Shown here: piece by piece, positions 1-4,483 of the stretch | Layout: each line of letters opens with the position of its first letter | Numbering within the stretch: position 1 is the first letter of the stretch | Assembly (NCBI GenBank): GCA_023430705.1 | Contig: JAEYZJ010000348.1 | Coordinates: 1-5,652, forward strand | Origin: Pseudomonadota bacterium | Lineage (GTDB): Bacteria; Pseudomonadota; Alphaproteobacteria; Rhizobiales; Devosiaceae | Direction: 5' to 3' | Length of the DNA: 5,652 bases | Notes under the pieces: generated by a model | What the model was told of the DNA's origin: nothing | The model's input: the letters and a program-made list of their open reading frames with translations, nothing else | Databases searched by the model: none | Position numbers and translations under genes: made by a program

Positions 1-273
1 GAAATGGCGGTTGAATTCCGGGTCGGCGAGGCCCGGATAGTTGACGCTGCTCTCGAGCGACCACAGTACCCAGAGCTGGCCCGGATACTTGGGTGTGTCG
101 CGCACCTGGCTCGCCCGGAAATCCGGCAGGTGGAAGATGACGGCATCGGCCTCGGCGCTGCGCGACTGGTCGGCCGTGAATTGTCCCCGCAGCTCTGCCG
201 GCAGGCCGTCAAGCCGCACCGGGCCTCCAAAGAAGGGCGTGCGGAGAAGGATCAGCGGGCCGGAACGGGTCAA
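1..273 (-). CDS. Glycosyltransferase family 10 (alpha-1,3-fucosyltransferase-like), N-terminal part, cut by the window edge
   Basis: The minus strand is open from 273 to the window edge and gives 91 residues. I recognise the N-terminal region of GT10 fucosyltransferase-like proteins: a short beta-strand start (GPLILLRTPFFGGPV, about 5-19), then ADAVIFHLPDF (42-52), then QLWVLWSLESSVNYPGL (66-82). In the family this last block is the W-x-x-E-S-x-x-N-Y motif that precedes the catalytic C-terminal domain. Known GT10 enzymes transfer fucose from GDP-fucose to surface glycans; the substrate here cannot be read. The proposed start is TTG at 273. It is preceded by GAGGGG (284-279) at a 5-nt spacing, and no ATG or GTG lies in frame nearby. 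It sits 86 bp downstream of the 66-aa gene on the same strand, so co-transcription is possible. The C-terminal catalytic half lies outside the window, so activity cannot be judged. Confidence 0.72.
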   Translation of the reverse strand, partial: MTRSGPLILLRTPFFGGPVRLDGLPAELRGQFTADQSRSAEADAVIFHLPDFRASQVRDTPKYPGQLWVLWSLESSVNYPGLADPEFNRHF

Positions 274-359
274 GTCATCCCCTCGGGAATCGTCCGGCCT
301 TCGTAGCTGTCCCAGGGCCGGGCGCGCAAGGCGAGTAATGGTCGGGGATGGCCCGTAGC

Positions 360-560
360 CTAGAGACCCTTCTCCTCGACCTTGCTCTTGCGCCCGTATC
401 CTTCTTCCGTCGCAGGGTGCGGGTCTGCGCTCGTCGGCTGACCCATCGGCAGGTGCTCGGGCGGCTTCTCGGAGGGGCCGCCGGATTCGTCACCCACTAA
501 ATGCTGCGCAGGATTGGCGCCATTCCCCGGCCGCACCTCCGGCTTGTTCCTTTTGGTCAC
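360..560 (-). CDS. Small hydrophilic protein of unknown function (66 aa)
   Basis: The gene starts with GTG at 560 and stops with TAG at 360-362. A textbook ribosome binding site, AGGAGG (574-569), lies 8 nt upstream, and this is the main reason to believe the gene is real. The 66-aa product is rich in Pro, Gly, Glu, Lys and Asp and has no hydrophobic segment, no cysteine and no recognisable domain. Visible pieces are NKPEVRPGNG near the N-terminus, HLVGDESGGPSEKPPEHLP in the middle and a charged tail, GRKSKVEEKGL. It looks intrinsically disordered. It lies 69 bp downstream of the DUF3618 gene on the same strand, with a GC-rich hairpin between, so it may be the last, partly attenuated member of the stress operon. 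I do not recognise the family and assign no function. Confidence 0.62.
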   Translation of the reverse strand: MTKRNKPEVRPGNGANPAQHLVGDESGGPSEKPPEHLPMGQPTSADPHPATEEGYGRKSKVEEKGL

Positions 561-575
561 TATAGCTTCCTCCTG

Positions 576-607
576 AAAAGGACGGGGGCCGCGGAATCCG
601 GCGGCCC
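576..607 (-). terminator. GC-rich hairpin with short U run, possible weak terminator or attenuator
   Basis: A perfect 7-bp stem (GGGCCGC 586-592 with GCGGCCC 601-607) has an 8-nt loop. On the minus strand it is followed, six bases on, by TTTT (579-576). It lies 23 nt past the DUF3618 stop and directly before the ribosome binding site of the 66-aa gene. The U run is short and not adjacent to the stem, so it is at best a leaky terminator that could lower expression of the downstream small gene. Confidence 0.35.
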
Positions 608-629
608 TGTCACAATCGATGCAAAGAGC

Positions 630-1589
630 CTAGTGCAGCTCGCGCGAGCCGGCCTTGTCGCTCAGCTCGTCGTACACCTGCCCGGCGCCTTCCTTGCCCT
701 TTTCATAGAGTTCGGCTGCCTTCTCCTTGCCGGCCTCGTAGAGTTCGGACGCGGCGCCCGCCGCCTGGCGACGGGCCTCGTCTGCCGCCTTGCCCAGTAC
801 CTTGTCCTCCTGCTCGGTATGGGGCAGGGCGCTTCCCAGCGCAGCGCCCGCCGCAAACGCCAGGGCGCCCGCGACCAGCGGCTGGTTGTTGAACCCGGAC
901 ATGAGCGCGCGACTGGCGCGATCCATCTGCTGCTGCGCCGTGCCACCCAGATGCTGGGCCTGGTTGCCTATCTGGTCCATGGCGGCGCTCACGCCCTGCT
1001 GCACGTCGTGCCAGCGGTGCGACGCCCAACCGGCCGCATCGCCAAGGCGATTGCCGGCCTCATCCTGGAAGTCGTGCACCCGATGTCCGGCCTCGTCGAT
1101 GAAACCGCCGAACATGCGCCCGGCGTCGTCGACGAAGGCGCCCACACGATGACCGACATCGTTCGACTCCGCCTTGTAGCGCTGGCCACCGGCGTCCTCG
1201 AACTCGCTCTCCCACTTGCCGGATTCGTTCATGGCATGCCGGACGCGCCGCATCCGGCTGCCACGGACGGTGGCGTAGGGATAGTCCGGCTCGCTGTGCC
1301 GGCTCCGGCTTTCGTGATGGGGCATGCTGAGCCGCGGACCTTGCCCTGACATCAGCCAGATGAGGCTGATCCCGAGGAGGACCGCCGGCAGCGGGTTGTT
1401 GGAGACGGTGCTGCCAAGGTTCGAGGCAAACTGCTTGCCGCCGTCCTTGCCGTAGCTGAGCACCTCGTCCACCAGTTGTCCCGGCGACAGGCGTTCGCGG
1501 ATCTCGCCGATCCGGTTCTCGACCTGGCGGCGCTGCTCCTCGACTTCGCGTTCGAGCTGCGCCGAATCCTTGCTGAAGCTGTTGCTCAT
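630..1589 (-). CDS. DUF3618 domain-containing membrane-associated stress protein with 11-residue repeats (319 aa)
   Basis: ATG at 1589, preceded by AAGGAGAG at a 6-nt spacing; TAG stop at 630-632. Residues about 9-60 match the DUF3618 pattern: a charged amphipathic helix (LEREVEEQRRQVENRIGEI), then RLSPGQLVDEVL. A hydrophobic segment (66-82, PLPAVLLGISLIWLMSG) follows. Residues 130-195 form six tandem 11-residue units of the form F-x-D-[DE]-A-G-x-R-x-x-x. A second hydrophobic, Ala/Gly-rich segment lies at 237-256. The C-terminal 269-312 forms further 11-residue units (A-x-E-L-Y-E-x-G-K-E-x) of a highly charged helix. DUF3618 proteins have no established biochemical role that I know of; they usually sit beside holin-like membrane genes, as here. 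A membrane-tethered coiled-coil or LEA-like protective role is inference. The start codon overlaps the previous gene's stop by one base (TGATG), suggesting translational coupling. Confidence 0.85.
   Translation of the reverse strand: MSNSFSKDSAQLEREVEEQRRQVENRIGEIRERLSPGQLVDEVLSYGKDGGKQFASNLGSTVSNNPLPAVLLGISLIWLMSGQGPRLSMPHHESRSRHSEPDYPYATVRGSRMRRVRHAMNESGKWESEFEDAGGQRYKAESNDVGHRVGAFVDDAGRMFGGFIDEAGHRVHDFQDEAGNRLGDAAGWASHRWHDVQQGVSAAMDQIGNQAQHLGGTAQQQMDRASRALMSGFNNQPLVAGALAFAAGAALGSALPHTEQEDKVLGKAADEARRQAAGAASELYEAGKEKAAELYEKGKEGAGQVYDELSDKAGSRELH
654..752 (-). repeat. C-terminal 11-residue protein repeats (A-x-E-L-Y-E-x-G-K-E-x) in the DUF3618 protein
   Basis: Three consecutive 11-residue units cover residues 280-312: ASELYEAGKEK, AAELYEKGKEG and AGQVYDELSDK. 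A degenerate unit (269-279) precedes them. The spacing and the Ala/Glu/Lys/Gly composition recall the 11-mer repeats of group 3 LEA desiccation proteins, but this is a resemblance read by eye, not a demonstrated relationship. Confidence 0.6.
1005..1202 (-). repeat. Six tandem 11-residue protein repeats (F-x-D-E-A-G-x-R-x-x-x) in the DUF3618 protein
   Basis: Residues 130-195 divide with no gaps into FEDAGGQRYKA, ESNDVGHRVGA, FVDDAGRMFGG, FIDEAGHRVHD, FQDEAGNRLGD and AAGWASHRWHD. The acidic pair, the A-G step and the following basic residue recur in register. The DNA copies have diverged in sequence, so this is an old protein-level repeat rather than a recent DNA tandem duplication. An 11-residue period corresponds to three turns of an amphipathic helix. 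Confidence 0.7.
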
Positions 1590-2005
1590 CAGAGGCTCTC
1601 CTTCACGACCTCGGCGTCCCGCGCGAGGGAATGGGTGGTACGATCAAGGCTGAGGCGCGAAGCCTTCCAGCCTTCGAGGCTGCGGGATATGAAGCCCCAG
1701 GCGATGCCTCCGACGACAAGCGCCACGACCAGCGCTGCCACGAACTGAGAGGCATCCTCGGACATGCCGAATGCCACAAGCAGCCACGACAGCCCCGTGA
1801 CGAGGGCCGCGAGGAAAACGCCTAACGCCCCGATCGCGAGGATGGCGCCGATCGCGAGCCCCTTGGAGGCGTCGAGGGCGTCATCCAGCTTTTCGCCTGC
1901 TTCCGCCTTGGCGAGCTGTACCTCCTTGCGGAACAGCCCCGAGATGTCGCCGGCCAGCGACCCGATCAGGTCGGTGATCGAACGATGCTGATCAGATTCC
2001 GGCAT
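1589..2005 (-). CDS. Phage-holin-like/DUF1469 family two-helix membrane protein (138 aa)
   Basis: ATG at 2005 is chosen over longer in-frame extensions because AGGAGG lies 5 nt upstream and the upstream extension is low-complexity shadow of the preceding gene. The N-terminal amphipathic part (9-45) holds SITDLIGSLAGDISGLFRKE followed by VQLAKAEAGEK, the typical 'DL...L...D...L.R.E..LAKAE' pattern of the family. Two hydrophobic segments follow at about 50-79 and 87-106, joined by a short acidic loop (MSEDAS), then a charged tail (SLARDAEVVKESL). Despite the family name 'phage holin', such genes are common chromosomal neighbours of DUF3618 genes and there is no phage context here. It probably sits in the inner membrane; its biochemical role is unknown. 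It overlaps the upstream gene by 14 nt and the downstream gene by 1 nt, so the three are almost certainly one operon. Confidence 0.85.
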   Translation of the reverse strand: MPESDQHRSITDLIGSLAGDISGLFRKEVQLAKAEAGEKLDDALDASKGLAIGAILAIGALGVFLAALVTGLSWLLVAFGMSEDASQFVAALVVALVVGGIAWGFISRSLEGWKASRLSLDRTTHSLARDAEVVKESL

Positions 2006-2585
2006 CTTCGCCTCCTGCTGATGCTGCGTAGTCAGGAGCCAGCGGGTCGTGATAGCCGCCGTTGGGCGTAGTGACGACTGCGTGGTTCGGTTGGGTGGTG
2101 GAGCCCTGGCGCGCCGCGCTCGCCGTGACGAAGCGGCTCGCGGCAAAGCCGAGCAACGCGGCCGCACCGAGGAAGGCTACGGGCTGCCTGCGACCGAAGT
2201 CCTGGACGATGTCGAAGATGTGCTCGACATCATTTTCGCGCAGGGTGGAGGTCAGCCGGTTGGCGCCGTCGGCCACCAGCCGCACATACTGCGCGCTGGA
2301 CTGGCCGTCGCCTTCCAGCTCGCCGGCGACTCTTTGCAGGGCATCCGAGACGCCGCCGATCTGTTCGACCAGCAAATCCTTCTGCTCGCTGGCGATGCCC
2401 TTGGCCTTCTGCGCTAGTTCGCCGACCTGCGCCTGGGCCTCGGCGCCTATGGCTGCTGCCTGCTGGCTGACTTCCTCGCCAAGGCCTGCGAGGTCGGCCT
2501 TCGCGGTTTCGACGATCTTCGAGCTGTCGTCGGAAACGCTGTCGGGCGACGATGGGGAGTTGAAGGGATGGTCGGGGGCGCTCAT
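1992..2585 (-). CDS. Nutrient deprivation-induced-type protein: coiled coil plus one membrane segment (197 aa)
   Basis: ATG at 2585 with AAGGAG 7 nt upstream; TGA at 1992-1994. A longer in-frame start at 2810 is rejected because it would read through the promoter region. After a disordered Ser/Pro/Asp N-terminus (1-22), residues about 23-118 form an Ala/Gln/Glu-rich helix likely to be a coiled coil. Next comes a characteristic block, DFGRRQPVAFLGAAALLGFA (129-148) plus ASRF, a basic patch running into one hydrophobic segment, then a Gly/Pro/Asp-rich tail (159-197). This FGRRQP-hydrophobic-ASRF signature is what I recall from rhizobial proteins annotated 'nutrient deprivation-induced protein'. 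The family label is from memory and no enzymatic function is known. It is the first gene of the operon, about 70 nt below an EcfG-type promoter motif, which fits induction by starvation or general stress. Confidence 0.8.
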   Translation of the reverse strand: MSAPDHPFNSPSSPDSVSDDSSKIVETAKADLAGLGEEVSQQAAAIGAEAQAQVGELAQKAKGIASEQKDLLVEQIGGVSDALQRVAGELEGDGQSSAQYVRLVADGANRLTSTLRENDVEHIFDIVQDFGRRQPVAFLGAAALLGFAASRFVTASAARQGSTTQPNHAVVTTPNGGYHDPLAPDYAASAGGEDAGI

Positions 2586-2656
2586 CGCACGGCTCCTTGT
2601 AGGTTCAAAAGGCGGCTGGCGGACGGGACGCTGACGTCTGAGCCGGGTATCAATGG

Positions 2657-2681
2657 AATGCCGCGAAACCGTCGCGGTTCC
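2657..2681 (-). promoter_or_regulatory. EcfG-type general-stress promoter motif for the minus-strand operon
   Basis: Read on the minus strand, GGAAC (2681-2677) is followed by exactly 18 bases and then TT (2658-2657). Written the other way, it is GGAAC-N16-CATT. This matches the known GGAAC-N18/19-TT (GGAAC-N16/17-CGTT) consensus of EcfG/RpoE2 sigma factors in alphaproteobacteria. The expected transcript start is near 2650, giving a leader of about 65 nt before the ATG at 2585. Confidence 0.62.
2661..2677. repeat. Inverted repeat inside the promoter spacer
   Basis: CCGCGA (2661-2666) and TCGCGG (2672-2677) are exact inverted copies separated by AACCG. The repeat occupies most of the spacer between the -35 and -10 parts of the minus-strand EcfG motif. 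It could bind a dimeric regulator, but in GC-rich DNA a 6-bp arm is easily found by chance. Confidence 0.3.
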
Positions 2682-2740
2682 GCCGCCATGCGGAAATGCG
2701 CGGGTGGTGCGGTTAGGGAGAGTTGCGCACGCGGTGCGTG

Positions 2741-2765
2741 GGAACTGATCCGGGACCTCTGAATT
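2741..2765 (+). promoter_or_regulatory. EcfG-type general-stress promoter motif for the ferritin-like gene
   Basis: GGAAC (2741-2745) is followed by 18 bases and then TT (2764-2765). The -35 half is perfect and the -10 half is weaker (AATT instead of CGTT). The expected start near 2772 leaves a leader of about 50 nt before the ATG at 2822. It is divergent from, and 60 bp away from, the equivalent motif on the other strand. Confidence 0.55.
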
Positions 2766-2821
2766 GGGTGAGTCCGGACGCAATGGAGCGTTCAAGTCAC
2801 CAACAATCACAGGAGCCAGTC

Positions 2822-3313
2822 ATGCCGGACGAAAAGACGCTGGACGATCTCTTCCTCGATACGCTCAAGGACATCTATTACGCTGAAAAGCAGATCGTGA
2901 AGACGCTGCCCAAGATGGCCAAGGCCGCCCAGTCCCCGGACCTGAAGGCCGGGTTCGAGCAGCACCTCGAGGAGACCGAGGGCCATGTCGAGCGCCTGGA
3001 GCAGGTATTCGAACTGATCGGCAAGCCCGCCCGCGGCAAGACCTGCGACGCCATCCTCGGCATCATCGAGGAGGGCAAGTCGATCATGGACGAGTTCAAG
3101 GGCACCCAGGCGCTCGATGCCGGGCTCGTTTCTGCCGCCCAGGCCGTCGAGCATTACGAGATCGCCCGCTATGGCACCCTCAAGACCTGGGCTCGGCAGC
3201 TCGGGCTTGACGCCGCGGTCGCTCTGTTCGACGCGATCCTCAAGGAGGAGGAAGCGACCGACCAGAAGCTGACGAAGCTCGCCACTTCGCAGGTCAACTT
3301 GAAGGCCGCCTGA
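2822..3313 (+). CDS. Ferritin-like DUF892/YciF-type stress protein (163 aa)
   Basis: ATG at 2822 with AGGAG 6 nt upstream; an in-frame extension to 2723 is rejected because it would cover the promoter. The 163-aa length is usual for the DUF892 (YciE/YciF) family. It opens with LDDLFLDTLKDIYYAEKQI (7-25), the family's most recognisable stretch. The four-helix ferritin-like pattern follows: helix 1 with E22; helix 2 with HLEETEGHVERLEQVFE (48-64); helix 3 with AVEHYEIARYGTL (108-120); helix 4 with LKEEEATDQKLTKLA (140-154). E22, E51/H55, E110/E113 and E143/E144 are candidate metal ligands by position, not proven. Members are often stress- or starvation-induced cytoplasmic proteins; iron binding or oxidation is presumed from the fold. 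It probably forms a single-gene unit under its own EcfG-type promoter. Confidence 0.93.
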   Translation: MPDEKTLDDLFLDTLKDIYYAEKQIVKTLPKMAKAAQSPDLKAGFEQHLEETEGHVERLEQVFELIGKPARGKTCDAILGIIEEGKSIMDEFKGTQALDAGLVSAAQAVEHYEIARYGTLKTWARQLGLDAAVALFDAILKEEEATDQKLTKLATSQVNLKAA

Positions 3314-3349
3314 GTTCCGGGCGGGCGGGGATATTCCGGGCAACGCCAT

Positions 3350-3374
3350 GGAACCCTTTCCCGTCCCCCGTGTT
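3350..3374 (+). promoter_or_regulatory. EcfG-type promoter motif upstream of a candidate small RNA
   Basis: GGAAC (3350-3354), exactly 18 bases, then TT (3373-3374); equivalently GGAAC-N16-TGTT. It starts 37 bp after the ferritin-like stop and points at a region with no convincing ORF that ends in a strong terminator. Two copies of TTCCGGGC (3315-3322 and 3334-3341, 19 bp apart) lie just upstream. Confidence 0.5.
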
Positions 3375-3393
3375 GATCAGCCACGGGTGCAGC

Positions 3394-3417
3394 GCCCACA
3401 AGAACGCTAGCCCACAA
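3394..3417 (+). repeat. Duplicated octamer GCCCACAA within the candidate small RNA
   Basis: Exact copies lie at 3394-3401 and 3410-3417, 16 nt apart, each followed by a purine-rich base run (GA, AGA). Within a 79-nt RNA this looks like a duplicated pairing seed or protein-binding motif. Confidence 0.5.
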
Positions 3418-3423
3418 AGACAC

Positions 3424-3459
3424 TGCCCCGGTCCCGAGCGGACCGGGGCAATTTTGTTT
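3424..3459 (+). terminator. Strong Rho-independent terminator
   Basis: TGCCCCGGTCC (3424-3434) and GGACCGGGGCA (3440-3450) form a perfect 11-bp stem with loop CGAGC. The stem is followed immediately by ATTTTGTTT. It ends the candidate small RNA and any read-through from the ferritin-like gene, whose stop is 110 nt upstream. The opposite strand has an interrupted T run (TCTTTGT), so some bidirectional activity is possible. Confidence 0.92.
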
Positions 3460-3476
3460 GGGCCTCTGGGCGGCGT

Positions 3477-3502
3477 GGAACCACTGTGGCGGCACCGAAG
3501 TT
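3477..3502 (+). promoter_or_regulatory. Possible weaker EcfG-type promoter for the dehydrogenase gene
   Basis: GGAAC (3477-3481), 19 bases, then TT (3501-3502); the -10 half reads AGTT. It lies just past the terminator and 118 bp before the dehydrogenase start, where a new promoter is needed. The match is less good than the others, and it overlaps the start of the 39-codon ORF, so both cannot easily be true in their simplest form. Confidence 0.4.
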
Positions 3503-3605
3503 CGTCTGCCTGTGCCAACGCGATCTCGACCCCGCCCTCGGTGAGGCGCCGGCCGCGCTCGAGCGTTTCGGGCCGAACCGCGCCGAGGCAGAACGCAACC
3601 GCTGA
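3486..3605 (+). CDS. Possible small ORF (39 aa) or gene remnant upstream of the dehydrogenase
   Basis: From GTG at 3486 to TGA at 3603-3605 the frame keeps strong third-position G/C and gives a protein-like product containing KFVCLCQRDLDPALGEAP (residues about 5-22), then a charged Arg/Glu/Ala tail. No stop occurs for some distance upstream in this frame, but that stretch is the terminator. The stop lies 14 nt before the dehydrogenase ATG, so it could act as a coupled leader peptide. There is no convincing ribosome binding site for the GTG. I do not recognise the sequence; it could equally be the 3' remnant of a lost gene or simply a high-GC open frame. Confidence 0.3.
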   Translation: MAAPKFVCLCQRDLDPALGEAPAALERFGPNRAEAERNR

Positions 3606-3619
3606 TTCAGGAACAACCC

Positions 3620-4483
3620 ATGCTTGACGACTTTCCACGGCCCCCCTTTCCCGAGCAGCAGCAGCCGTATCCCGGCCTCGCCAGTCGGATGGACCCTGTT
3701 CCCGACCACGGCGAGGAGAGCTACCGCGGCTCCGGGCGGCTCGAGGGCAAGCGCGCCCTCATTACCGGCGGAGACTCGGGCATCGGACGTGCCGTCGCCA
3801 TCGCCTTTGCCCGCGAGGGAGCCGACGTCGCCATCTCCTACCTGAGCGCGGAGGAGGAGGACGCGCGGGCAGTCCGGGAACTGGTCGAGGCGGGCAACCG
3901 CAAGTGCCTTCTGCTCCCCGGCGACCTTGCCGATCCGGCATACTGCCGGTCGCTCGTCGCCCGCACGGTGGAGGAGTTCGGCGGGCTGGACCTCCTCGTC
4001 AACAACGCCGCCCACCAGGGCTATTTCGAGAGCATCGAGGAAGTGCCCGACGAGGAGTGGGACAAGACCCTCGCCGTCAACATCTCGGCCATGTTCCACC
4101 TGACCAAGGCCGCCGTCCTGCACATGAAGCCGGGATCCTCGATCATCAACACGGCCTCCAAGCAGGCCGATGAGCCGAGCCCCGAACTGCTCGCCTACGC
4201 CGTCACCAAGGGGGCGATACAGAACTTCTCGGCAGGGCTCTGCCAGCTGCTGGCCAAGCGGGGCATACGCGTCAACACCGTGGCCCCCGGCCCGGTCTGG
4301 ACGCCGCTCGGTCCTGCCACCCTCCCGGCCGGCAACGTCGCCGAGTTCGGCAAGCAGGTCCCGTTCGGACGCCCCGCTCAGCCACGGGAGCTGGCCCCTG
4401 TCTACGTCATGCTCGCCAGCGATGAGGCGAGTTATGTGTCGGGTGCCACCATCGCCGTCACCGGCGGCAAGCCGGTGATGTAG
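3620..4483 (+). CDS. Short-chain dehydrogenase/reductase, general stress protein 39/YghA type (287 aa)
   Basis: ATG at 3620, preceded by a modest AGGA 8 nt upstream; TAG at 4481-4483. This is a classical SDR NAD(P)-binding enzyme of the stress-linked subfamily of about 285 aa. A 40-residue Pro/Gln-rich N-terminal extension (PRPPFPEQQQPYPGLASRM) comes before the Rossmann fold, as is usual for this subfamily. Visible motifs are the cofactor loop TGGDSGIG (49-56), the NNAA motif (128-131), structural N154, and the catalytic triad S180, Y193 (YAVTK) and K197. S180 and Y193 are the canonical 13 residues apart, within a TASK...PSPELLAYAVTK block like that of YghA. The PGPVWTPL loop and the C-terminal VTGGKPVM are complete. 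All catalytic residues are present, so it should be an active oxidoreductase; the substrate is unknown. Its context suggests a role under stress. Confidence 0.94.
   Translation: MLDDFPRPPFPEQQQPYPGLASRMDPVPDHGEESYRGSGRLEGKRALITGGDSGIGRAVAIAFAREGADVAISYLSAEEEDARAVRELVEAGNRKCLLLPGDLADPAYCRSLVARTVEEFGGLDLLVNNAAHQGYFESIEEVPDEEWDKTLAVNISAMFHLTKAAVLHMKPGSSIINTASKQADEPSPELLAYAVTKGAIQNFSAGLCQLLAKRGIRVNTVAPGPVWTPLGPATLPAGNVAEFGKQVPFGRPAQPRELAPVYVMLASDEASYVSGATIAVTGGKPVM

Larger units (their letters stand above)
3381..3459 (+). ncRNA. Candidate general-stress small RNA (about 79 nt)
   Basis: The element is bounded on the left by an EcfG-type promoter (expected start about 3381) and on the right by a near-perfect Rho-independent terminator. 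In between, no reading frame has a good start, ribosome binding site or codon pattern. The 5' part can fold either as GGGTG-CAG-CGCCC (3385-3397) or as AGCG(3391-3394)/CGCT(3405-3408), the latter presenting CCCACAAGAA in a 10-nt loop. The octamer GCCCACAA occurs twice, at 3394-3401 and 3410-3417, and both copies would be at least partly single-stranded. An unpaired C-rich element plus a terminator stem is a common plan for trans-acting small RNAs; the EcfG-dependent RNA GsrN of Caulobacter is the known analogue of that idea, though I see no sequence identity. The exact 5' end is estimated. It could instead be only the trailing part of the ferritin-like transcript. Confidence 0.42.

Noticed and set aside
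526..550. GGAAC on the minus strand (550-546) as a promoter for the fucosyltransferase-like gene
   Set aside because: It lies inside the 66-aa gene and no TT occurs at 18 or 19 bases.
501..1349. A 282-codon open frame on the plus strand
   Set aside because: It lies antisense to the DUF3618 gene and the 66-aa gene, both of which have ribosome binding sites and sensible protein sequence; its product is a low-complexity shadow.
1589..2005. Prophage or lysis cassette, because of the 'phage holin' family name
   Set aside because: No endolysin, structural, integrase or attachment-site signal is present; this family is common on chromosomes next to DUF3618 genes.
2006..2167. N-terminal extension of the holin-like protein to 2167
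   Set aside because: The extra residues are an out-of-frame shadow of the upstream gene; ATG 2005 has AGGAGG at 5 nt and the family begins there.
2586..2810. N-terminal extension of the coiled-coil protein to a start at 2810
   Set aside because: The extension would translate the promoter region and is Arg/Pro/Thr-rich without family character; ATG 2585 has a good AAGGAG.
3294..3318. GGAAC on the minus strand (3318-3314) as an antisense promoter into the ferritin-like gene
   Set aside because: No TT at 18 or 19 bases.
3610..3614. GGAAC just before the dehydrogenase start as a promoter
   Set aside because: The -10 element would fall inside the gene; the bases are better explained as part of the ribosome binding region.
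3370..3627. An 85-codon plus-strand ORF after the ferritin-like gene
   Set aside because: It would be translated through the strong terminator, lacks a ribosome binding site, and has poor codon bias and a random-looking product.
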